Below, in pieces: positions 49,742 through 58,193 of a stretch of 64,000 nt of DNA. The stretch is taken from positions 77,788-141,787 of the forward strand of contig JBGVKY010000012.1 of NCBI GenBank assembly GCA_045123995.1. The letters run 5' to 3'. Within the stretch, counting starts at the first letter, position 1. Every line of letters begins with the position of its first letter. The notes below the pieces were generated by a model that was not told the origin of the DNA, did no database searches, and saw nothing but the letters and a program-made list of their open reading frames with translations. The stretch is from HGM11501 sp045123995 (lineage in GTDB: Bacteria; Bacillota; Clostridia; CAKSNL01; HGM11501). The position numbers and the translations under genes are program-made.

Positions 49742-50863
49742 ATGAAAAAGATACTTTTTATAATCCTTGCTATTTCATTTATTTTTACAGGTTGCAAAAA
49801 CGAAGGAAAAAAAGAACTTGAGGTCATACAAAAATCAATGGCTGAAGAAGTTTTGGAAGCTATGACCTTAAGCGAAAAAATATATCAGATGATGTTTGTA
49901 ACTCCTGAATCCATAACTGAAGTAGGGCAGGTTATAGCAGCAGGAGAGAAGACAAAGGAAGCACTTTCAAAGTATCCTGTGGGTGGTATCATTTATTTTG
50001 CCTCTAATTTCAAGGATAAAGAACAGACTAAAACCATGATTGAAAATACAAAAAGCTATTCAAGGATTCCACTTTTTATAGGCGTAGATGAGGAGGGAGG
50101 AATAGTTTCAAGGCTTGGAAGTAATCCCTCTATGGGAGTTACCCATTTTCCGCCTATGGCCGAAATAGGAAAAACATTAGATGCTGCCCGTGCCTATGAG
50201 GTGGGAAAAACCTTGGGAGAAGAACTGTCTGACCTTGGCTTTAATGTGGATTTTGCACCGGTTGCGGATGTGCTCATTAATAAAAATAATACTGAAATAG
50301 GAAGCCGTTCCTTCGGAAGTGATGCCCTGGTAGTTTCAACAATGGTAAAAAATGTGGTTTCAGGCTTAGAGGAAAAGGGAGTTTCTTCAACCTTGAAGCA
50401 TTTTCCCGGACACGGAAGCACAAGCGTAAATTCCCATAACGGCAGGTCGGAAAGCAACAGGACTAAGGAAGAGCTTTTAGCTTGTGAATTTCTTCCATTT
50501 ATAGAAGGAATAAAAGCAGGCTGCGACTTTGTAATGATTTCTCATATGACCTTAGTAAATGCCACGGAGGAAAAGGTGCCCTCTTCAATATCAAAAGAGG
50601 TTATAACCCATATGCTAAAGGACGAGCTTGGCTTTAAGGGAATTGTCATTACCGATTCCTTCAGTATGGGGGCAATCACAAAGGAATATTCCGAAAATGA
50701 GGCGGTTATAAAGGCAATAAAGGCAGGGACCGATATGATTTTGATGCCGAAAGATGTGAAAGGAACTCACGATGCCATAGAAAATGCCGTCATTTCGGGA
50801 GAAATTACAGAAGAAAGAATAGACGAATCCGTAAAGAAAATTTTAGAAATTAAATATAGATAA
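49742..50863 (+). CDS. GH3-family beta-N-acetylhexosaminidase-like lipoprotein (NagZ-like)
   Basis: A 373-residue lipoprotein of glycoside hydrolase family 3. The lipobox FIFTGC puts the lipidated Cys near residue 18, so it acts outside the membrane. Substrate-binding blocks are GVDEEGGIVSRLG, DFAPVADVLIN, LKHFPGHGSTSVNSH (with the His of the NagZ acid/base loop) and the nucleophile aspartate in IVITDSFSMGAI. NagZ-type enzymes remove GlcNAc from wall fragments or glycans. It precedes the ceramidase-fold cluster with its own start and a separate downstream promoter. Specificity not proven. Confidence 0.9.
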   Translation: MKKILFIILAISFIFTGCKNEGKKELEVIQKSMAEEVLEAMTLSEKIYQMMFVTPESITEVGQVIAAGEKTKEALSKYPVGGIIYFASNFKDKEQTKTMIENTKSYSRIPLFIGVDEEGGIVSRLGSNPSMGVTHFPPMAEIGKTLDAARAYEVGKTLGEELSDLGFNVDFAPVADVLINKNNTEIGSRSFGSDALVVSTMVKNVVSGLEEKGVSSTLKHFPGHGSTSVNSHNGRSESNRTKEELLACEFLPFIEGIKAGCDFVMISHMTLVNATEEKVPSSISKEVITHMLKDELGFKGIVITDSFSMGAITKEYSENEAVIKAIKAGTDMILMPKDVKGTHDAIENAVISGEITEERIDESVKKILEIKYR

Positions 50864-50893
50864 AAAGTAAGATAAAATTATCGTTTTTTATCA

Positions 50894-50922
50894 TTGACAA
50901 AGTCGCTGATTTGGGCTATTAT
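50894..50922 (+). promoter_or_regulatory. Sigma-A promoter of ceramidase-fold copies 1-2
   Basis: TTGACA (50894-50899), 17 bp, TATTAT (50917-50922). Confidence 0.78.
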
Positions 50923-50978
50923 GTAACCGTAAATATTGGGGGAATTTAAGTTAAATAAACAAAAAAGGAGCAAATTTT

Positions 50979-52316
50979 ATGTTAAAAGCAGGATTTTACG
51001 AAAAAGAAATTACACCTCCTTTGGGCTACAATATGCCTGGCTATTTCGGTCACAGATACGCAGAGGGTGTAAGGGACAGACTTTTTGCAAAAGCAGCAGT
51101 TTTTGAACTTGGCGGAAAGGTTGTTATTACCATAGTGATGGACGCTGTCCTCACAGAAGATTTGATTTGTAACGCGGTTTATGAAAGAATTGAAAAGTAC
51201 ATAAACGTTCCCAAGGAAAATGTACTTATTTCCGCAACCCATACACATATGGGTCTGCCTAATTCTCAGATAGAAAACCAGGCGGAACTTTATAAGGAAT
51301 ATTATCACATATTAAGTTGCCTTGTGGCAGATACTGCCATCTTGGCATATCAGAGAATGGTTCCTGTTACTGCAAAGTGGGGAAAGAGCATAGAAAAAGG
51401 CCTCACCTTTAACAGAAACTATATAATGAAGGACGGAAGCATCAGGACAAATCCCGGTGTAGGACATCCTGACATAGTAAAGCATTTCGGAGAAATTGAC
51501 GAGGAGTTTTCGACAATTTTCTTCTTTGATGAAAATGAAAAGCCTATAGGAGTGCTTTCAAACTTCGCATTGCATCACGATTCCATCGGCGGAGGCTGGC
51601 CCGGAGGATGGCGTTACAGTGCCGACTATTCTGGACTTATGGCAAAAAATATGAAAGAAAAGTTCGGTGATGAATTTATCTCCGTATTTATTTCGGGAGC
51701 TTGCGGAAACTTAAATCACATTGATGTAAATAGAAAAGATGTGATACTTCCTCATCCGAGACACTTGGATATTGCTAAGCAGCTTACAGAAGCTATGCTT
51801 AATCATTTTGAAAATGCGAAGCCTCTGGAAGTTTCCACCATTGATTCCATAAAGGAATATGTTCCTGTCAAGATTCAGAAGCCTACAGAAGAAGAGGCAA
51901 AAGAGGCAGAATATTTAATAAAGAATGTACCTAAGGGAGAACTTGTGGTAGATATCGGAAAACCGGATTCCATAGAATATAAAAGAGCAAATGCAGAGGG
52001 AGTTTTAAAAAAATACAATATGTCAGATTACATGGATGTACCGGTTCAGACCATCCGCCTCGGGGATGCGATTATTTTCGCACTTATAGGTGAGGTTTAT
52101 ACCGAATTCGGACTTAAGCTTAAAGAGAATTCCCCCGCAAAGCTTACAATGGTATCTACTCTGTCAAACGGCACATTTTCTGAGTATATCCCTGTTGCCG
52201 AAGCTTTCGGCACCACAATTTACGAGGCTCAGCCTGCGGCATCCATGTTCGTTGCCGAGGGTGGAGATACAATGGTGGATGCGGCACTTAAGCAGGCAGA
52301 AAAAATCATGAAATAA
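50979..52316 (+). CDS. Neutral/alkaline ceramidase-fold protein, copy 1 of 4
   Basis: A 445-residue protein matching the N-terminal catalytic domain of neutral ceramidases (PF04734), without their C-terminal Ig-like domain. Likely metal-site blocks: ATHTHMGLP (two His), FALHHDSIGG, GACGNLNHIDVNR, IGEVYTEFG (Glu) and FGTTIYEAQPA (Tyr). Ceramidases cleave the ceramide amide with a serine in GDVSPN; here the corresponding loop reads CGNLNH, so the reaction may differ. No signal peptide, hence cytoplasmic. Starts ATG 50979 behind AAAGGAGC. Copy 2 follows 21 bp later. Confidence 0.78.
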   Translation: MLKAGFYEKEITPPLGYNMPGYFGHRYAEGVRDRLFAKAAVFELGGKVVITIVMDAVLTEDLICNAVYERIEKYINVPKENVLISATHTHMGLPNSQIENQAELYKEYYHILSCLVADTAILAYQRMVPVTAKWGKSIEKGLTFNRNYIMKDGSIRTNPGVGHPDIVKHFGEIDEEFSTIFFFDENEKPIGVLSNFALHHDSIGGGWPGGWRYSADYSGLMAKNMKEKFGDEFISVFISGACGNLNHIDVNRKDVILPHPRHLDIAKQLTEAMLNHFENAKPLEVSTIDSIKEYVPVKIQKPTEEEAKEAEYLIKNVPKGELVVDIGKPDSIEYKRANAEGVLKKYNMSDYMDVPVQTIRLGDAIIFALIGEVYTEFGLKLKENSPAKLTMVSTLSNGTFSEYIPVAEAFGTTIYEAQPAASMFVAEGGDTMVDAALKQAEKIMK

Positions 52317-52337
52317 TTTAAATAAAGGAGAATGGCT

Positions 52338-53696
52338 ATGTTAAAAGCAGGATTTTACGAAAAAGAAATTACACCTCCGTTAGGATATTCCATGCCGGGC
52401 TATTTCGGTGTGAGACTGGCAAAAGGCGTTCGTGACCGTTTGTATGTAAAGGCGTTGGCTTTGGAAATGGACGAAAATACCGTTATTATGCTTGCCTTAG
52501 ACGGAATCGGAACCTCCGATGCACTGTGCGACCCTGTTTTAGAGAGAATTGAAAGCCTTACAGGCATAACAAGAGAAAATGTCTTAATTGCGGCAACTCA
52601 CACACATACAGGTCATCCCAGAGTTGTAAACAGTGAAATGAAGACCAATTCAAATGATTCAACAGGCGAAGATTATGAGGCATATTTCCATATATTAAGG
52701 TGCCTTATGGCTGATACTGCAGTTTTGGCATATCAGAGAATGAAGCCTGCAACAGTAAAATATGCATCCTCCGTTGAAAAGGGCTTAACCTTTAACAGAA
52801 ACTATAAAATGAAGGACGGAAGCATCAGGACAAATCCAGGAATAGGAAATCCCGATATAGTAGAGCCCTTTGGTAAGGTTGACGAAGAATTTACCATGCT
52901 TTATTTTATGGATGAAGAGGGAAAGCCTGTAGGAGCTCTTTCAAGCTTTGCATGTCACCATGACTCCATCGGCGGAGAATGGGGAAATCTTTACAGTTCC
53001 GATTTTTCGGGAATACTCGCAAAGAATATGAAAAAGGAATTTGGTGATGATTTTGTTTCGGTATTCTTTGCAGGTGCCTGCGGAAACTTAAATCACATTG
53101 ATGTAAACCGCGGAAGCACTAAGTACGACCATCCCAGATACTTAGACATCGGAAATCAGCTTTCAGAAGCTGCAATAAATAACTTTAAGAAGGCTGAAGA
53201 GCTTAAGGTTGACAGAGTTGAAAGTGCCAAGAAGTATGTTGACATAAACAGAATGGAAATTACTCCTGAGGATATCCAGGAGGCAAAGCATCTTATTGCA
53301 ACTGTTCCCAAGGGTGACTTTGTGGTAGATATCGGTAAGCCCGATTCCATAGAATATAAGAGAGCCAATGCAGATACTCTTCTTAAAAAGGCGGAGCTTC
53401 CTTTGGTTATGCCCGTTTGCGTGCAGGCTATAAGAATCGGCGAATTTATGCTTTTCGCTTTTTTGGGAGAGCCCTATACAGAGTTCGGTATTTCCGTTAA
53501 GGAAAAGTCTCCCGCCAAGGTTAATATGGTGGCAACACTGGCAAACGGCGGAAGAAGCTGTTATCTTGCTACAAAGGATGCTATAGGAACACAGATTTAC
53601 GAAGCGCAGTTAGGCTCACGTGTATACGAGGCGTCAGCAGGTGAAAAGATAGTTGACTTTGCAGTAACCTTAGCAAATGAGCTTATGGAAAAATAA
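52338..53696 (+). CDS. Neutral/alkaline ceramidase-fold protein, copy 2 of 4
   Basis: A 452-residue paralogue of copy 1. The start at ATG 52338 is 8 nt after AAAGGAG; an ATG two codons earlier is too close to it. Metal-site blocks are kept: ATHTHTGHP, FACHHDSIGG, AGACGNLNHIDVNRG, LGEPYTEFG and GTQIYEAQLG. It has a short insert after the first block (MKTNSNDSTGE). The DNA at the 5' end is nearly identical to copy 1, showing recent duplication or conversion. A terminator follows, so copies 1 and 2 form one operon. No signal peptide. Confidence 0.78.
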   Translation: MLKAGFYEKEITPPLGYSMPGYFGVRLAKGVRDRLYVKALALEMDENTVIMLALDGIGTSDALCDPVLERIESLTGITRENVLIAATHTHTGHPRVVNSEMKTNSNDSTGEDYEAYFHILRCLMADTAVLAYQRMKPATVKYASSVEKGLTFNRNYKMKDGSIRTNPGIGNPDIVEPFGKVDEEFTMLYFMDEEGKPVGALSSFACHHDSIGGEWGNLYSSDFSGILAKNMKKEFGDDFVSVFFAGACGNLNHIDVNRGSTKYDHPRYLDIGNQLSEAAINNFKKAEELKVDRVESAKKYVDINRMEITPEDIQEAKHLIATVPKGDFVVDIGKPDSIEYKRANADTLLKKAELPLVMPVCVQAIRIGEFMLFAFLGEPYTEFGISVKEKSPAKVNMVATLANGGRSCYLATKDAIGTQIYEAQLGSRVYEASAGEKIVDFAVTLANELMEK

Positions 53697-53700
53697 AACC

Positions 53701-53740
53701 AAAAATATTGCTATTTCGGAAGAAATAGCAATATTTTTAT
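53701..53740 (+). terminator. Intrinsic terminator between ceramidase-fold copies 2 and 3
   Basis: AAAAATATTGCTATTTC pairs with GAAATAGCAATATTTTT around GGAA, then T-rich DNA. Confidence 0.9.
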
Positions 53741-53762
53741 ATAAAAAAGCAATATATTACAT

Positions 53763-53790
53763 TTGATTTTAATTTTTTTTGTTATATAAT
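53763..53790 (+). promoter_or_regulatory. Sigma-A promoter of ceramidase-fold copies 3-4
   Basis: TTGATT (53763-53768), 16 bp, TATAAT (53785-53790). Confidence 0.6.
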
Positions 53791-53824
53791 TAAGTTATCA
53801 TTATACAGAGAGGGTGTATATACA

Positions 53825-55162
53825 ATGTTAAAAGCAGGATTTTACGAGAAGGAAATAACTCCTCCGTTGGGCTATGCAATTCCCGGATATTATGAGAAAA
53901 GATTTGGGGACGGAGTGCATGACAGGCTTTATGCCAAGGCCCTTTCCATGGATGTGGACGGAAAGACGGTTATAACAGTTGTTATGGATGGTCTTTATAC
54001 ATATGATGAAATTATTGACCCCGCATTTGAAAGAATTGAAAAAATCATAAATGTACCCAGGGAAAATGTAATGATTTCGGCAACACATTCTCATACAGGT
54101 ATGCCTTCTCCTTCAATGGAAGATAATGAATTAGATAATGGGTATGCACCTTATTTTCATATATTAAGTTGCTTTATTGCCGATGCGGCAATTTTGGCAT
54201 ATCAAAGAATGGTTCCTGCAAAAGTAAGATATGCATCTTCAATAGAAAAGGGGCTTACCTTTAACAGAAATTACTATATGAAAGACGGCACTGCAAGAAC
54301 AAATCCCGGTATCGGAAATCCTGAAATTGATAGGGTTTTCGGAAAGGTTGACGAAGAATTTATAACAATGTATTTCTTAAATGAAGAAGATAAGCCTATG
54401 GGAGCTATTCTTAACTTCGCTTGCCATACGGATTCAACCTTATGTAAATGGGGATGGAATTTAAGTGCCGACTATCCCGGTGTTTTATCAGGACTTCTTA
54501 AAGAACATTTCGGAAGCGATTTTGTGCCTTTATTTATGCTGGGAGCATGCGGAAACTTAAATGTCCTTGATATAAACAGAGGAAGCAATGTGTTCGAACG
54601 TCCTGCCTGTGAGGATGTGGGCGAAGCTTTGGCAAAAGCGGCGATATGCCATTATGAAGAGGGAAAAGAACTTGAGGTTGATGTTATAGATAGCCTTAAA
54701 GAAAACGTTCTTGCTCCTAAAAAATACATTCCGAAAGAAGAAATAGAAGAGGCTTATTATCTTATCAAAACCTATTCAAAGGATGACTTTGGGGTTGATA
54801 TTTCAAAGCCTGACTCTGTTGAATTTAAAAGACATAATGCAGAAAAGATTGTGGCTATAGATCAGATGCCTGACGAAGTGCCTGTTTGTGTGCAGACTTT
54901 AAGAATAGGTGAGTGCCTGATTTTTGCGTTACTGGGAGAACAGTTTACCGAATACGGCCTTGCCTTAAAGGAAAAATCCCCCGCAAAGTATAATATTGTT
55001 GCAAGTATTGCAAACGGCGGAAAAACAGGATACATTCCTACAAAAGAGGCGTTCGGAACACAGATTTACGAAGCACAGCTTCCGGCAGGATGGTTTGGAG
55101 CTGAAACAGGAGAAATAATAGTAGAAAAGGCTCTTTCTCAGGCAGAGAGAATAATGAAATAA
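53825..55162 (+). CDS. Neutral/alkaline ceramidase-fold protein, copy 3 of 4
   Basis: A 445-residue paralogue. It keeps ATHSHTGMP, FACHTDSTLC, LLGEQFTEYG and GTQIYEAQLP, but the CGNLNH loop reads CGNLNVLDINR, losing the histidine of copies 1-2, and the CHHD pair reads CHTD. These changes point to an altered metal site or substrate. It has its own promoter, with GAGAGGG-like sequence upstream of ATG 53825. Copy 4 follows 18 bp later. No signal peptide. Confidence 0.78.
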   Translation: MLKAGFYEKEITPPLGYAIPGYYEKRFGDGVHDRLYAKALSMDVDGKTVITVVMDGLYTYDEIIDPAFERIEKIINVPRENVMISATHSHTGMPSPSMEDNELDNGYAPYFHILSCFIADAAILAYQRMVPAKVRYASSIEKGLTFNRNYYMKDGTARTNPGIGNPEIDRVFGKVDEEFITMYFLNEEDKPMGAILNFACHTDSTLCKWGWNLSADYPGVLSGLLKEHFGSDFVPLFMLGACGNLNVLDINRGSNVFERPACEDVGEALAKAAICHYEEGKELEVDVIDSLKENVLAPKKYIPKEEIEEAYYLIKTYSKDDFGVDISKPDSVEFKRHNAEKIVAIDQMPDEVPVCVQTLRIGECLIFALLGEQFTEYGLALKEKSPAKYNIVASIANGGKTGYIPTKEAFGTQIYEAQLPAGWFGAETGEIIVEKALSQAERIMK

Positions 55163-55180
55163 TTGCAAAAGGAGATAAGT

Positions 55181-56512
55181 ATGCTTAAAGCAGGATTTTA
55201 CGAAAAAGAAGTAACCCCTCCCTTGGGGTATGATATTCCCGGTTACTACTCTAAGCGATTGGGAACAGGTGTTCACGACAGACTTTATGCAAAGGCCGTT
55301 GCCATTGAAAAGGACGGATACACAGTTATTTCCATTACCCTGGACGGAATATGCACCTCCGACAGAATGTGTAATCCGGTTTTGGAAAGAGTATCTGAAT
55401 ACACTAAAGTTCCAAAGGAAAATATAATGATTTCAGCAACCCACACCCATCTCGGTATGCCAAGACAAAGGGATGGGGCAGATGATAGGGAGTATGATTC
55501 ATACTATCATATATTAAGATGCCTTATGGCTGATGCTGCTATCTTAGCTTATCAGAGAATGAAGCCCTGCAGTATTAAATACGCCTCATCTATTGAAAAG
55601 GGATTAACCTTTAACAGAAACTATCTTATGAAAGACGGAACGGCAAGAACAAATCCCGGAATTGGAAACCCCGACATCGTTCGTCCCTTCGGTGAGGTTG
55701 ACGAGGAATTTTCCACACTTTTCTTCTTTGACGAAGAGGATGTTCCCTATGGTGCAATTATGAATTTTGCTTGTCATCATGACTGCTCCATGGGTAAATA
55801 CGGATGCGATTTAAGCGCCGATTATTCGGGGATTTTGTCGGGCATAATGAAAAAGGAATTGGGAAGTCATTTTGTAACAAGCTTTTTGGTAGGAGCTAAC
55901 GGAAACTTAAACTGCCTTGATGTAGGAAGAGAAAGTAAGATTTTTGAAGTATCCTGTGCCCAGACTATAGCCGAGGCTCTTTCGAAAGCTGCCCTAAGGC
56001 ACCTTAAAGAGTCTAAGGATTTAAAGGTAGATAAATTGGAAAGCATAAAGGAATATGTAGATATAAAGAGAGTTGAATTTCCCAGGGAAGTTATTGAAGA
56101 AGCTGAATATCTGGTTAAAAATGTTTCCAAAGAGGGAATGGGTGTTGACATAAGTAAGCCGGATTCCATAGAATATAAGAGAATGAATGCGGAAATTATC
56201 CTTGAAAAAGCTAATCTTCCCGAAACCATTCCTGTTTGCGTTCAGACCATTCGTCTGGGTGACGCTATGATTTTCGGCCTTTTGGGCGAGCCTTATACAG
56301 AGTTCGGTCTTGAAATAAAGAAAAAATCCCCTGCTAAAATAAATTTAATTGCAACCATGGCAAACGGTGGCAGAAACTGCTATGTCGTTACAAAGGAGTC
56401 TTTAGGAACAATGATTTATGAGGCACAGCCAGATGCCCGTATTTTATGTGATGATGCAGGCTATGAAATGGTAAAAGTGGCTCTTTCTCAGGCCGAAAGA
56501 CTTTCAAAATAA
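55181..56512 (+). CDS. Neutral/alkaline ceramidase-fold protein, copy 4 of 4
   Basis: A 443-residue paralogue. ATG 55181 follows AAAGGAGA at 6 nt; a TTG at 55163 would include that ribosome binding site in the coding region and is rejected. Blocks: ATHTHLGMP, FACHHDCSMGKYG, LVGANGNLNCLDVGR (Cys to Asn and His to Cys relative to copy 1), LGEPYTEFG and GTMIYEAQPD. It is the last of the cluster, directly before the trpB T-box promoter. Cytoplasmic by prediction. Confidence 0.78.
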   Translation: MLKAGFYEKEVTPPLGYDIPGYYSKRLGTGVHDRLYAKAVAIEKDGYTVISITLDGICTSDRMCNPVLERVSEYTKVPKENIMISATHTHLGMPRQRDGADDREYDSYYHILRCLMADAAILAYQRMKPCSIKYASSIEKGLTFNRNYLMKDGTARTNPGIGNPDIVRPFGEVDEEFSTLFFFDEEDVPYGAIMNFACHHDCSMGKYGCDLSADYSGILSGIMKKELGSHFVTSFLVGANGNLNCLDVGRESKIFEVSCAQTIAEALSKAALRHLKESKDLKVDKLESIKEYVDIKRVEFPREVIEEAEYLVKNVSKEGMGVDISKPDSIEYKRMNAEIILEKANLPETIPVCVQTIRLGDAMIFGLLGEPYTEFGLEIKKKSPAKINLIATMANGGRNCYVVTKESLGTMIYEAQPDARILCDDAGYEMVKVALSQAERLSK

Positions 56513-56516
56513 ACTA

Positions 56517-56545
56517 TTGACAAAGAAAAACTTTTGTGATATCAT
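56517..56545 (+). promoter_or_regulatory. Sigma-A promoter of the trpB T-box transcript
   Basis: TTGACA (56517-56522), 17 bp, TATCAT (56540-56545), beginning right after the stop of the previous gene. Confidence 0.75.
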
Positions 56546-56559
56546 TTATAAAAACATAA

Positions 56560-56826
56560 TACATCCTAAACCGATGAGCGAGAGTAGTAGCTTAGGATTC
56601 CTTGTTTTTAGAGAGCCGCAGACGGTGTAATTGCGGTAATGAGGACTTAGGTGAATGGACTCGTGAGGGCAAACCGAGCAATTTTGTTAGGGGCGACGGA
56701 GGTCGACCGTAAAAGCGACAGGTGTATGATGGTACGCCGTGAGAGCACTATTTTTAGTGAATTTGGGTGGCAACGCAGGAGAATTTGCACTCTTGTCCCA
56801 AGGATTTGGGATGAGAGTGTTTTTAC
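56560..56826 (+). ncRNA. T-box riboswitch (tRNA-Trp) leader of trpB
   Basis: A complete T-box leader. Stem I contains GAGCGAGAGTAGT and the AGAGAG element; the specifier loop GTGAATGGAC offers TGG (56656-56658), a Trp codon. The T-box sequence GGGTGGCAACGCAG (56765-56778) is intact. It is followed by a terminator in which CACTCT..TCCCA pairs with TGGGA..AGAGTG and then TTTTT (56820-56824). Uncharged tRNA-Trp should favour the antiterminator and switch on trpB. The Trp assignment agrees with the gene controlled. Confidence 0.93.
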
Positions 56827-56850
56827 TTTAATCTGTAAAGGAGAATTTAT

Positions 56851-58086
56851 ATGAAAACCTACAAAGACTTTGACCACTATCTTAAAGACTTTCCCAATGA
56901 AGAGGGATATTTCGGAGAATTCGGCGGAGCATATCTTCCCGATGAGCTTGTTCCTGCTTTCAAGGAAGCAAGCGACGCTTATGAGGCAATATGCCATTCT
57001 GCACAGTTTATAAACGAGCTTCGCAGAATAAGAAAGGAATTTCAGGGCCGTCCCACTCCCGTTCATCACTGCGAAAGACTTTCAAAGCTTTTCGGCAACT
57101 GCCAGATTTACTTAAAGAGAGAAGACTTAAATCATACAGGTGCGCACAAGCTTAACCATTGTATGGGCGAAGGATTGCTTGCAAAATACATGGGTAAGAA
57201 AAAGCTTATTGCTGAAACAGGTGCGGGACAGCATGGTGTTGCAATCGCCACCGCGGCAGCTTATTTCGGCATGGAATGTGACGTTTATATGGGTGAGGTT
57301 GACATTGAAAAGCAGCATCCCAATGTAATAAGAATGAAGATGTTAGGTGCCAACGTTGTTCCTGTAACTCACGGTCTTAAAACCTTAAAGGAAGCGGTTG
57401 ATGCTGCATTTGAGGCATATCTTAAGGAATATGACAACGCCATCTACTGCATTGGTTCAGCACTGGGCCCCCATCCCTTCCCCAAAATGGTAAGGGACTT
57501 CCAGTCCGTTATAGGAATTGAAGCAAGAGAACAGTTTTTGGAAATGACAGGCATTATGCCTGACGCCATTACTGCAGCTGTTGGCGGTGGCTCCAATTCT
57601 CTTGGTATGTTCACTCCTTTCTTAGGTGATCCCGTTGAAATCTACGGTGTTGAACCTTTGGGAAAAGGTGAAGCGGTGGGCGACCATGCGGCAACCATGA
57701 AATTCGGAACAAAGGGAAGACTCCATGGCTTTGACAGCTACCTTCTTCAGGATGAAAAAGGTGAGCCTTTGCCTGTTTACTCTATTGCATCTGGTCTTGA
57801 CTATCCCGGTGTAGGCCCTGAGCATGCTTATTTAAGAGACTCAGGTAGAGTTAAATATGAAACGGTTTCTGACGAAGAGGCAATGGAGGCGTTTTTCCTG
57901 CTTTCAAGATATGAGGGTATTATTCCCGCCATTGAAAGTGCTCATGCCGTTGCTTTTGCAATCCGCTATGCAAAAGAGCATAAGTCAGGCTCTATCTTAG
58001 CTTGTCTTTCAGGAAGAGGAGATAAGGATATTGACTATGTTTATGAAAAGTACGGCTGCGGAGAAAAGTTTAACTTAAATAAGTAA
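56851..58086 (+). CDS. trpB: Tryptophan synthase beta chain
   Basis: A 411-residue PLP enzyme that joins indole and serine to make tryptophan. The PLP lysine is in NHTGAHKLNHCMG, the phosphate loop is GGGSNSLGMF, AETGAGQHGVA is the catalytic glutamate region, and the C-terminus has LSGRGDKD. It belongs to the TrpB1 length class. No trpA or other trp gene is adjacent, so it either works with a distant TrpA or salvages indole (inference). It is transcribed alone under a Trp T-box and closed by a strong terminator. Confidence 0.96.
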   Translation: MKTYKDFDHYLKDFPNEEGYFGEFGGAYLPDELVPAFKEASDAYEAICHSAQFINELRRIRKEFQGRPTPVHHCERLSKLFGNCQIYLKREDLNHTGAHKLNHCMGEGLLAKYMGKKKLIAETGAGQHGVAIATAAAYFGMECDVYMGEVDIEKQHPNVIRMKMLGANVVPVTHGLKTLKEAVDAAFEAYLKEYDNAIYCIGSALGPHPFPKMVRDFQSVIGIEAREQFLEMTGIMPDAITAAVGGGSNSLGMFTPFLGDPVEIYGVEPLGKGEAVGDHAATMKFGTKGRLHGFDSYLLQDEKGEPLPVYSIASGLDYPGVGPEHAYLRDSGRVKYETVSDEEAMEAFFLLSRYEGIIPAIESAHAVAFAIRYAKEHKSGSILACLSGRGDKDIDYVYEKYGCGEKFNLNK

Positions 58087-58091
58087 AATAT

Positions 58092-58126
58092 AAAAAAGTC
58101 CCTTTAGTGATAAAGGGACTTTTTTA
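58092..58126 (+). terminator. Intrinsic terminator of trpB
   Basis: AAAAAAGTCCCTTT pairs with AAAGGGACTTTTTT. Confidence 0.93.
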
Positions 58127-58155
58127 TTGCAAATAAAGGAATTTTGTGATATTAT
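58127..58155 (+). promoter_or_regulatory. Sigma-A promoter of the sugar ABC operon
   Basis: TTGCAA (58127-58132), 17 bp, TATTAT (58150-58155). Confidence 0.65.
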
Positions 58156-58193
58156 ACCAACATAGTTATAAATCCATAAACGGAGGGCGTTTT

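Noticed and set aside
55163..55180. Upstream TTG start for ceramidase-fold copy 4
   Set aside because: It would translate the AAAGGAGA ribosome binding site; the other copies begin at the MLKAGFYEKE position.
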